From: Photobacterium ganghwense
GTDB taxonomy: Bacteria; Pseudomonadota; Gammaproteobacteria; Enterobacterales; Vibrionaceae
Length of the DNA stretch: 64,000 bases
Reading direction: 5' to 3'
NCBI RefSeq assembly: GCF_003025595.1
Contig: NZ_PYMI01000001.1
Coordinates: 744,001 to 808,000 of the forward strand
This document shows positions 7,734-14,772 of this stretch, in pieces. Numbering within the stretch: position 1 is the first letter of the stretch; each line of letters begins with the position of its first letter. The position numbers were made by a program, and so were the translations under genes. The notes under the pieces are model-generated. The model worked only from the letters and a program-made list of their open reading frames with translations, searched no databases and was not told the DNA's origin.

Positions 7734-7877
7734 TTACCAGTTGTAGTGCTCTGCAAGGTATGCAATCAAATCAGTGCCCTTCAGAAGTAAGAAGGCAATG
7801 ACCATCATGACGCCTAGACCAACCGCAAAGCTTTTCATTCGGTCTTTTATTGAAATGTACTCGTAATCGTCTGACAT
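7734..7877 (-). CDS. small membrane protein (47 residues), function unknown
   Basis: A short frame with a good ribosome-binding site (GGAGATACCC before the ATG). The protein begins with a charged cytoplasmic-looking segment (MSDDYEYISIKDRMK) and then has one transmembrane helix (SFAVGLGVMMVIAFLLL), ending HYNW. It lies between the 72-residue and 674-residue membrane protein genes on the same strand and is followed by a terminator. Its size and position suggest an accessory subunit of the same envelope system; no family is recognised. Confidence 0.6.
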   Translation of the reverse strand: MSDDYEYISIKDRMKSFAVGLGVMMVIAFLLLKGTDLIAYLAEHYNW

Positions 7878-7946
7878 GGGTATCTCCGGTTATTTTTCTC
7901 TCAAGCCAGTTTGAGCGTTGCTTGAAATCGTTTTTTTAGAGTTGAT

Positions 7947-8165
7947 TTACCAACCGTTTGGGTTCTCTAAGTCCATATCCCAATAGTACTTAGCGCAAGC
8001 TCTTAATTCCCAGATTGAATCTTTATCAACAGGAGTGCCGTGAGCCTTTTGACACCAACCTCTAGCAAAGAACTCAATAGTTGTAAATGTCATAGCAACT
8101 ACGGCAAACAGTATAATAATCAAATTGATAAGTTTTGCGATTGGGTGTTTTTTGTTTGTTGTCAT
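7947..8165 (-). CDS. small membrane protein (72 residues), function unknown
   Basis: The protein has one N-terminal transmembrane segment (LINLIIILFAVVAMTFTTIEFF, about 12-33) after a short basic leader, so the C-terminal 38 residues would be periplasmic. That part has two Cys (WCQKAHG and RACAKYYW) that could form a disulfide. It ends in NPNGW. It is the first gene of the minus-strand group and faces the divergent plus-strand group across 240 bp. Nothing in it points to a known family. Confidence 0.6.
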   Translation of the reverse strand: MTTNKKHPIAKLINLIIILFAVVAMTFTTIEFFARGWCQKAHGTPVDKDSIWELRACAKYYWDMDLENPNGW

Positions 8166-8405
8166 TCTTTTTATAAAAAAATCAATAATTTATATGGTTG
8201 AATTATGCAAAAAAACACCTTAATATGCAAGCTCAAAAAAACAGTAATATGTTGTTTTGTTTGATTTTATTTATATGAAAACTGCCTTGAAGTTGATTGA
8301 AGGTAGTTGCAGGACATTATATGTTCAACGTCTGCTTGAGCTTTAACCAGTTCAAAGCGTTTGGTGCCATAAGCTTAATGAAAAAATCAATAATGGAATA
8401 AAATT
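8166..8405. promoter_or_regulatory. AT-rich divergent intergenic region
   Basis: A 240-bp, very AT-rich gap separates the two divergent groups of membrane-protein genes, so promoters for both should lie here. I see no clear operator palindrome or convincing pair of promoter hexamers, and no small gene. Confidence 0.4.
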
Positions 8406-9125
8406 ATGACCTTCTCTATGAGTAGAGGCGTTAGATTTGCCTTGGCGGCATTATCTATTCTTGTCCTATCTCCGATAGCTATTCAAAGCGTAATGAAAAC
8501 TGAGGTAGCCAACTTAGAAAGAAAAAAGAATGCGCTGGAGTTTACGTGGAAGCTTAGGACTGATCTTCTGCACCCCTCAGATGAAAAGTATAAAGATATG
8601 AAAATCAGCGCTCATTATCATAGTCTCTTTCGTCGTAACAGCGGAATCGTAATTGACTGGGGTGAAGGTGAGAGTCTTGGGGTTGGTGAATCAATGAAAG
8701 ACCGCTTAGCCAAACAGATAGAGTCAGACTCAAAAGGGATTAGTGCCTTAATGGTTTTTGCGCTCACTGCTCATTCAGCCAAGGGAGATCCTACTAACCT
8801 TAACGAGCACACATATAACAATAATTCGTATCGAATTAGCGAAATTAGGAAGTATGCTGAGTTTGCTTCACCAGAAGTTGCGATATTGCTATCAAACCCT
8901 ATTGCGTTTGCCATTGCTTTAAATAATGGCGGAACCTATAAGGGCGTTAGACCATTAGACTACGTTTTTAATTCACCAAAATTAACAAGGTCTGAGAACA
9001 TCCGTAAAACAATCAAGTATCACAAGAGATACCGAGAGTATTGGCTTAGTTTCATGTTTGATGACGAATTTTTCGATGCCCCTATCTATGACAGGAAAAT
9101 ATTTACTAATATGTCCAATAAATAA
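8406..9125 (+). CDS. membrane-anchored or exported protein, function unknown
   Basis: A 239-residue protein with an N-terminal hydrophobic segment (VRFALAALSILVLSPIAIQSV, about 9-29) that looks like a signal anchor. The rest is soluble, with charged helices and an aromatic- and acid-rich end (YWLSFMFDDEFFDAPIYDR). No known domain is recognised. GGA stands 8 bases before the ATG. It starts the plus-strand group (8406-10286) divergent from the membrane-protein genes to its left, and the next small frame begins 8 bases after its stop. Confidence 0.55.
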   Translation: MTFSMSRGVRFALAALSILVLSPIAIQSVMKTEVANLERKKNALEFTWKLRTDLLHPSDEKYKDMKISAHYHSLFRRNSGIVIDWGEGESLGVGESMKDRLAKQIESDSKGISALMVFALTAHSAKGDPTNLNEHTYNNNSYRISEIRKYAEFASPEVAILLSNPIAFAIALNNGGTYKGVRPLDYVFNSPKLTRSENIRKTIKYHKRYREYWLSFMFDDEFFDAPIYDRKIFTNMSNK

Positions 9126-9133
9126 AGACTTTT

Positions 9134-9301
9134 ATGGCAAAAAAAGATTTTGGACTGACTATGAAGGCAGGTGCCTTATCATGCATATTCTACTTTGGGT
9201 CTAGCCCTGAGAGGTGTTTAGGTTCGTTTATCAAAGGCAAGGAGTTCCCAGCAAACGTTATTTTCCTCGTTGGATGGACATGGCTTTGTGTAAACCATTA
9301 G
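9134..9301 (+). CDS. possible small protein (55 residues)
   Basis: This frame begins 8 bases after the preceding stop codon and would encode a 55-residue protein with a hydrophobic C-terminal half (PANVIFLVGWTWLCVNH) and a Gly-rich, Cys-containing N-terminal half. There is no clear ribosome-binding site, so it would depend on translational coupling. It fills an otherwise empty gap between two genes of the same orientation. It is a candidate only. Confidence 0.3.
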   Translation: MAKKDFGLTMKAGALSCIFYFGSSPERCLGSFIKGKEFPANVIFLVGWTWLCVNH

Positions 9302-9348
9302 TATCTCATGGGCTTACTAGTACTTATATTATTTGGATTGTTACTTTA

Positions 9349-9912
9349 ATGAAAATAAATAATTTTTTTAATATTTCAGTGATCGTAATTTGCGGCTTAA
9401 CTTTGTTGTCTTCAGCTTATTTAGCCTACAAGAAGCCTTGGGTTGTTCAATACCAAAAGTCGATGGGTCATTACTACACAGGGTTTGGTGTGAGTCAATC
9501 ACCACCTACCCCCATTTCACTGAGGAATCCTCGCGAACGAGTATCTGGTTATATCTATTTCCTTCATCAGGCAACTATTTCTGATAGCGCTTTGTACGAC
9601 ATTGATCTTCAGTGCATGCAGAATCTTTCTGGAGTTGACAATGACACATTCAGTCTCGCGTTAGATTTTGTTGATACTTACTATAATTACGGTCCTAAAG
9701 GTAACCTAACTCTTGACGTCTCTGACTTTAAAAAGCGCATCGATCTACTATTCGGAACTGACTTTGCTACTAGACATCTTCTTGTGAGAGGCGGTCAAAT
9801 GGAAAACCAAATTGCTCTAACAAAACTTGAGGGCGTTATCGCGGAAAAAGCTTCAATCTTAACTCTGTCAGAGTATACCAATGCATTGAGAGAATGCTAT
9901 GCTACAAGTTAA
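9349..9912 (+). CDS. membrane-anchored protein, function unknown
   Basis: The 187-residue protein starts MKINNFFNI and has one N-terminal hydrophobic segment (about 9-27, ISVIVICGLTLLSSAYLAY); the remainder would lie outside the cytoplasm. Cys in LQCMQNL and in the final ALRECYATS could pair. I chose the ATG at 9349 rather than an in-frame ATG at 9214 because the upstream residues have no protein-like character and overlap the small 9134-9301 frame, whereas the signal anchor starts at once after 9349. No family is recognised; the neighbours are all membrane or exported proteins. Confidence 0.55.
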   Translation: MKINNFFNISVIVICGLTLLSSAYLAYKKPWVVQYQKSMGHYYTGFGVSQSPPTPISLRNPRERVSGYIYFLHQATISDSALYDIDLQCMQNLSGVDNDTFSLALDFVDTYYNYGPKGNLTLDVSDFKKRIDLLFGTDFATRHLLVRGGQMENQIALTKLEGVIAEKASILTLSEYTNALRECYATS

Positions 9913-10052
9913 AAAACATGTAACTTCCAAGTAATCTTTGAGTGAGTTTATGTCGGAAATAAAACACACTTACTGATTTAAATTGTGGCAACTATGATTT
10001 CTTATCATAGAAATAAATAACGTCATTCTATAAAAATTTAGAGGATTCTTGA

Positions 10053-10286
10053 ATGATAAATGTATTTAAAAATGTTGTAGCAGGAGCTATTTCTTTGATT
10101 ATTTCTGCCCCGTTAATGATTCTATTTGATATCTCTATTAACGGTGTCTTTAACCCTGACTACGGAAATTGGTCGCGTTCATTTCTAAAAGAAGAATTGG
10201 CGATACTAAGCTCAGTTGTATTCTTCATGTTTTCTATTTACACCTCAATGTTGAGTCATGAAAAAGTAATTAAATTAATTTCATAG
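10053..10286 (+). CDS. small two-helix membrane protein, function unknown
   Basis: A 77-residue protein with two predicted transmembrane segments (VVAGAISLIISAPLMILFDI, about 8-27, and LAILSSVVFFMFSIYTSML, about 49-67) joined by a loop containing NPDYGNWSR. AGAGGA precedes the ATG at good distance. It is the last gene of the plus-strand envelope group. Confidence 0.6.
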   Translation: MINVFKNVVAGAISLIISAPLMILFDISINGVFNPDYGNWSRSFLKEELAILSSVVFFMFSIYTSMLSHEKVIKLIS

Positions 10287-10554
10287 TTAATACTGTTATC
10301 TTCAATACTAATGTCTATATGAATAACTAATTGTATAATAAATGTCTAAGTCTTAGACATACTTTTATCAGTTAAAGCTACTCACTTTTGTCCAGAAGTG
10401 AGCTGTATGGGGGGCGAGTATAGGTGCATGGCTAACTGACCTAATGGAACGGAATGTTGGTTATGTTTTTGTTGGTTACGGCGGCTTTAATTGGCTTTTT
10501 TGTGGATTAGAATAGCTATTAACTAGTTAAACTTATATTCCTGATGAGTCAATT
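10287..10554. other. intergenic region with two small inverted repeats
   Basis: Contains a perfect palindrome TGTCTAAG-T-CTTAGACA (10343-10359) and a hairpin CTCACTT (10381-10387)/AAGTGAG (10396-10402). Neither has a U-run, so they may be operators or processing structures rather than terminators. A 36-codon open frame at about 10403-10510 ends in hydrophobic residues but has no start with a ribosome-binding site, so I do not call it as a gene. Confidence 0.4.
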
Positions 10555-11151
10555 ATGAATAATTTTGAAGGTCGCTATTTCAAACCTTGGGTTGGGGATA
10601 ACTACGGTCGCAATGGTAAATCTATATTGGTTTTAGGTGAGTCGATTTACCGTTGTCCACGCACATCACCGGACCGGTGCATCGAACTCATTACAAACAA
10701 TGCCTCCGGAACTGAGCGCCACAAATTTTACACAAACATATTCCTGGCATTTGAGGGGCCAGAGAAAGCTAGAACACCTGAAGAAAAGAGCATTTTTTGG
10801 CATTCTGTATGTTATATCAATTTTGTTGATGATCTAGTTGAAAGCTCTCGTCTCTCCCCCTCTCGAGAGAGTTTCGACAAGGCAAGGGATGACTGGCAAC
10901 GGTTACTTGATCATTTTAAGCCAGACTATGTTGTTGCTCTCGGTAAGCGACTTTGGGATAACCTTCCTACTGGTACAGGACAGGACTATATCAGCACCCT
11001 CGACAAGCCGAATCACCCTGTCCGGAGCTATGAACACTCAACGGGTACAGTGAAGGTAACATACGTCTACCATCCAAGCGCAATATTTTCCAGCGGTGTG
11101 TGGCATCAAGTTATTAATGAATTATTTGATAATGGCCAACAACTATTATAA
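10555..11151 (+). CDS. uracil-DNA glycosylase-like fold protein
   Basis: A 198-residue protein whose layout resembles the uracil-DNA glycosylase-like superfamily: an N-terminal ILVLGESIYRCP strand-loop (about 23-34), a central strand PDYVVALGKRLWDNL (about 123-137), and a C-terminal YVYHPSAIFSSG motif (about 174-185) in the place of the family HPS loop. Members excise uracil or, in divergent branches, have unknown roles. The N-terminal catalytic Asp/Asn motif of classic enzymes (GQDPY) is not seen; GES occupies that place, so glycosylase activity is doubtful. It stands with the next gene in the same orientation, 92 bases apart. The fold assignment is from motif resemblance only. Confidence 0.5.
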   Translation: MNNFEGRYFKPWVGDNYGRNGKSILVLGESIYRCPRTSPDRCIELITNNASGTERHKFYTNIFLAFEGPEKARTPEEKSIFWHSVCYINFVDDLVESSRLSPSRESFDKARDDWQRLLDHFKPDYVVALGKRLWDNLPTGTGQDYISTLDKPNHPVRSYEHSTGTVKVTYVYHPSAIFSSGVWHQVINELFDNGQQLL

Positions 11152-11243
11152 TGCTCAAGGCTCTGTTTCTAGAGCACTAACTCATGGCTAGCGAGTTATT
11201 AGCAAATATCAGGCTTTCATTACAATTATAATAGGGAGTAATA

Positions 11244-11855
11244 ATGAACGAAGGACGGCTGTTGAAATTCATGTATTCACCGGATCCTGATGTCTCTGCA
11301 ATTTTGCAAGAGGCACTCGATGGTTGGGTGTTCGGCTATTCCGAACAAGTTCGCTCACTGGATGGGCTTTCAGAAGAAGGCGTAGTCTTCACGATGGGCA
11401 GGCAAGCCGATATTGAAAGCACCAAGGCATTCATCGACTTCCACTTGCATTTATTTTGTGGTTTTTCTCTTTTTCCTATAGACAGCTCCGATATAAAGGC
11501 CTTTTTTGGTTCGGGAAGCCTATACCGAACCCTGTCTGTTACCGGTCCGGAAAAAGAACTTGGTTACCGGCTTTGGCATGCCTTGAAAAAATCAGAGAGG
11601 GATTTTTCAGCAAGCAATCTAGAGATAAAATCCGTTGGGTTGACGATAGTTGGCAAAGATATGGGCTTTGATGACGTTGAGTTCTATGGCGCCATAGCTA
11701 AAAATTTTGCGAGTAACATATTCTTGCCCAACACCTGTTTATTCGATGATGGCCGCTTAGGCACCAGTCTACAGCTACACTTTGTCCTGGATGAAAGAGC
11801 CAAGCCTGACATACTTGACGATCTCGATTGCCCTGCATTTATGAGAAACAGATAG
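11244..11855 (+). CDS. hypothetical protein, function unknown
   Basis: A 203-residue soluble protein with no signal peptide or membrane segment. It is acidic with mixed alpha/beta character; a segment NFASNIFLPNTCLFDDGRLG lies at about 154-173, followed by a strand TSLQLHFVLDE. I recognise no family. The ATG has a good ribosome-binding site (AGGGAGTAATA). It follows the UDG-like gene and precedes an IS66 remnant, so it belongs to the accessory cargo. Confidence 0.5.
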   Translation: MNEGRLLKFMYSPDPDVSAILQEALDGWVFGYSEQVRSLDGLSEEGVVFTMGRQADIESTKAFIDFHLHLFCGFSLFPIDSSDIKAFFGSGSLYRTLSVTGPEKELGYRLWHALKKSERDFSASNLEIKSVGLTIVGKDMGFDDVEFYGAIAKNFASNIFLPNTCLFDDGRLGTSLQLHFVLDERAKPDILDDLDCPAFMRNR

Positions 11856-11924
11856 AACGGAGGTTATAACTCGTTTTTACTCGGCCTCGACAAATCCCCC
11901 AAACACTAACAAGACCCCATAAAC

Positions 11925-12198
11925 CCAATCGATAACAACCGGGCTGAAAGTGCAATCAATCCGCTGGTCATTTGCCGGAAAAACTGGCTGTTCGTCGATA
12001 CCCCGAAAGGTGCTGAAGCCAGTGCTATGCTTTACAGCATCATCGAGACAGCTAAAGCTAACGGGTTTATCCTGTACGACTATTTGATTAAGTGTATGGA
12101 AGAGTTAGCTCAACCAGAACCTGACCTCAACTCTTTACTTCCATGGAACGTCACTCATTAATACTCGCCCCGTGGGATCATGGGGCGGATACGTTTAC
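11925..12198 (+). mobile_element. IS66-family remnant: transposase C-terminus and right end
   Basis: The frame 11925-12161 encodes only the last 78 residues of an IS66-type transposase, beginning at PIDNNRAESAINPLVICRKN and ending LLPWNVTH; this is the IS66 C-terminal domain including the E-region motif (DNNRAE). Upstream, a stop codon at about 11907-11909 and unrelated sequence show that the rest is deleted. Downstream, the strand reads in from 12198 as GTAAACGTATCC, consistent with IS66 terminal repeats that begin GTAA. The element cannot move by itself. Confidence 0.8.
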
Positions 12199-12268
12199 AC
12201 GTACAGTTCTGGGAAGAGAGAGAAACAAGTCACAGAAAGCACTACTGATAGAGTTCTCTGAAACGTAT

Positions 12269-12307
12269 TGGGGCATATACGTGTTGCGCATACGTCCCTA
12301 AGCCCCA
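12269..12307. other. inverted repeat downstream of the recombinase operon
   Basis: TGGGGC (12269-12274) and GCCCCA (12302-12307) frame a segment with two copies of ATACGT. The minus-strand piece ACGTATATGCCCC resembles the middle of the cassette spacers (ACGTATATGTCC at 1753-1742). It may be the terminator of the srap gene or part of a spacer-like or end sequence. The call is weak. Confidence 0.3.
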
Positions 12308-12331
12308 TTACACTTTGAGCGTGAGTTCACG

Positions 12332-12790
12332 CTACTTTATTGGCGTCACAACCGAATTTTCATCCAACAACTCTTGTTGGAGCTCAAACACCCTGAATCG
12401 GAGCCTGGCGTTCTCAGCCTCTAACTGCTTTCGGGCCTCAATTGCATTGTTTCGTTGCACCCTGTATTTATCTTTAAGCTCATTGGCTTTCTTTAACTGA
12501 TGTTTTAGCCCATCAAGCTCAGACAAAGGGACATCTAGCTCAATATCTAAACCTGTTGTCATTGCTTTATCGCGGTTGAGGTTGTATTCGTCGATAACAG
12601 GTTTGGCGTAGGTTACGAATTCCTTAAACTTATGGATATAGCTATTGCCAAGCTGAGCTTCATTATTGATTCGGTTTAACGTGAGTTTACCTGTTGCCTT
12701 AACATGATGCGGCTTACCATCTAATAATCGCTGAAATGCATTGACCAGTAACCCTTCTGCCTTGCAGGATGCCTTATACTCTACTTTCAT
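12332..12790 (-). CDS. small coiled-coil recombination auxiliary protein (srap-like)
   Basis: A 152-residue protein with a basic, helical N-terminal part (about 1-60, possibly DNA-binding) and a long coiled coil in the C-terminal half (about 92-143, LKHQLKKANELKDKYRVQRN... ELQQELLDE). Its place as the fourth gene after three recombinase-like genes matches, from memory, the SE-associated recombination auxiliary protein of strand-biased circularizing integrative elements; it is also analogous in size and position to TnpC of Tn554. The ATG at 12790 overlaps the stop of the preceding gene (ATGA), so translation is coupled. The function, helping the integrases, is inferred. Confidence 0.6.
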   Translation of the reverse strand: MKVEYKASCKAEGLLVNAFQRLLDGKPHHVKATGKLTLNRINNEAQLGNSYIHKFKEFVTYAKPVIDEYNLNRDKAMTTGLDIELDVPLSELDGLKHQLKKANELKDKYRVQRNNAIEARKQLEAENARLRFRVFELQQELLDENSVVTPIK

Positions 12791-14769
12791 GACCACACCG
12801 CCTTAATATCATCCTTGAAGCTATCAAATGGGATGCTGTGTTTGACCAATGTAGGTTCAATGGACTGAATCTTCTTTTTTCTGGCATCCAGAATCAATTC
12901 ATTGGCATAATCACCCATATCATTGATTGCCCGAAATGAAGCAATGAGGTTGTCCCGCTCCCTTGAAAGCCTTTTGGCCGCCTTATCAGTGACAACCTTA
13001 TGCTCACAGGGGGCTTCAACAATATCCATCAGAGAGCAAAGGCGCTCACAGTTACGATTGGTGCAGTAGCCCCCTGTAGGAAGTAATACAATGGATTTGT
13101 CACCAGACCTTACCAAAGCGAGCAATTCACTTCGCGACATGACAATTTTCTCACCCTGTGCTAGCCGCTCTGCTTTATTCAGGGCTATGCGCTCCCCTTC
13201 AGCACCGCTTAAGGTGTCAGATACATTGTAAATTTCATCCCATGCGTCCACAGTAGATATTTCAATAGCCGCATCAAATTCACTCATTAGCTGAGTATCC
13301 ATCAACAGTTGGTTGGTACGCGCCAGTTCAGAATAATTCGCGTACCAGTTGGACATGTTTATATTGCGGTGTTTAAGTTGATATTTTACTGTGAGTGCAT
13401 TACCCAGTCGGTTTTTCACCATAAATACCACAAAACTCCGCCGTAAATCATGAGGGCTAAGCTTAGGTAAACCACCTCCAACCTTTAAACTTCCTGCTCG
13501 CTCTGGATTTAACAGATCGAATTCGTCAACGTCTTCGGCGGTCGCAGTAATGTTGAACTCTTTCATGTTCAATGCATCACAATTACCCTCAATCTTGTAC
13601 TTTAACGATGCTTTATTTATGACCGTGTCACTGCTAAAAGGGATATCAGGAGAAACAAAGGCACTCTCAAGGTCTTGTCGCTTAGCTTCGTATTGGTCTC
13701 GGGTTAACAGACCATCTTGATAACCGTCTTCCAGTCGTTCTAACTGATATTTCCTTGCGGCTTGCGTGGCATCAAAAGCTAGCTCCAGTGCCAACTTTGC
13801 AATAGGTGCAGTATTCCACGTCGTATAAATCTTTTCGCCTTTATTTCCCTTTGTCGAAAACCCTGAGACCTTAGGCACTGCAGCTAATGTATCGTCATAG
13901 CTCTCTTTGTTCATGGAGAGTAGCTCTTCCTTTCGGGCTGCGGAGAACAAACCGACACAGATAAAACACATCCTGAGCAATGTGCCTAACCAATTCCCAC
14001 GTCTGTGAAACGAAAAATTAGGAATGACTTTTCGTTCAGGCCACTTACTCGTTCTGCGAGATATCCTTACGATGAATGTCTTCATTTGCCTCTCGTTAAG
14101 GGCACTCACACCTAGCGCTTTAAGCTCAGCGTTGAACATTTCATCCTGATAGGTGTAAAGCTTTTCCATCGCTGCTGAAATCTGATGGCGATAGGAGTGA
14201 TAGGTTTCAACAAACTTAACAACGGTCTTTAAAATACTGACATGAATCGTTTCTGGAAACGCAATTGCCTGACCTTCACCAGCATCAGGTTTAACCCACT
14301 GGCTATATTCTCGCTTGCGGACATAACGCGTTACAAGGCCCGCTTTATTCAGTGCATTAATCGTAGACGCAATGTGTGTGCACCAGCGTTCACCGCCAAC
14401 CCCATGTAACGCTTTAGTGCATTTTTTCCATTCGCGCTCGCTCGAAAGCAAGTTGAAGTCACTTTTTCCCCAACGTGTGGCGATAGCTTTAAATATATTC
14501 CTATACGTTTTCAGTGAGCCAACAGCCATATGGGAGTTAGAGTTTGATTTTTCCTTTTGGTATTGAATCAGTGCATAAAGGTAAGACTGAATATCGTGGC
14601 GGTACTTCTCATTAATACGCCCAAAAGAGAGTGTTTTATTATTCTGGTTCAGGGCGTGAAAATCCCACTCTACATCAAAGACGCGTGACACTCCTTCTTC
14701 GTCAGAGTCAAACGTCACATACGGGTTTTCAGCGAGTTCTTGGCGAAGCTGTATAAGCTTTTCAGACAT
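12787..14769 (-). CDS. intB: tyrosine recombinase, third gene of the set (IntB-like)
   Basis: A 660-residue tyrosine recombinase with a large N-terminal DNA-binding half and a C-terminal catalytic domain. The active-site set is complete: Arg in SAARKEELLSM (about 282), His and Arg in LSPHDLRRSF (about 443-446), a later His in YQLKHRNINMS, and the Tyr nucleophile in NWYANYSEL. A Cys cluster (CTNRNCERLC) near 580 and a basic C-terminal tail follow, as in TnpA/TnpB-type proteins of Tn554-like elements. The start is 3 bases after the stop of the upstream gene and its stop overlaps the srap start. Probable role: catalysis of excision, circularization or integration together with IntA. Confidence 0.78.
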   Translation of the reverse strand: MSEKLIQLRQELAENPYVTFDSDEEGVSRVFDVEWDFHALNQNNKTLSFGRINEKYRHDIQSYLYALIQYQKEKSNSNSHMAVGSLKTYRNIFKAIATRWGKSDFNLLSSEREWKKCTKALHGVGGERWCTHIASTINALNKAGLVTRYVRKREYSQWVKPDAGEGQAIAFPETIHVSILKTVVKFVETYHSYRHQISAAMEKLYTYQDEMFNAELKALGVSALNERQMKTFIVRISRRTSKWPERKVIPNFSFHRRGNWLGTLLRMCFICVGLFSAARKEELLSMNKESYDDTLAAVPKVSGFSTKGNKGEKIYTTWNTAPIAKLALELAFDATQAARKYQLERLEDGYQDGLLTRDQYEAKRQDLESAFVSPDIPFSSDTVINKASLKYKIEGNCDALNMKEFNITATAEDVDEFDLLNPERAGSLKVGGGLPKLSPHDLRRSFVVFMVKNRLGNALTVKYQLKHRNINMSNWYANYSELARTNQLLMDTQLMSEFDAAIEISTVDAWDEIYNVSDTLSGAEGERIALNKAERLAQGEKIVMSRSELLALVRSGDKSIVLLPTGGYCTNRNCERLCSLMDIVEAPCEHKVVTDKAAKRLSRERDNLIASFRAINDMGDYANELILDARKKKIQSIEPTLVKHSIPFDSFKDDIKAVWS

Positions 14770-14772
14770 AAA

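Noticed and set aside
10403-10510. 36-codon hydrophobic open frame on the plus strand
   Set aside because: No start codon with a ribosome-binding site and too short to judge; could be a decayed small membrane gene.
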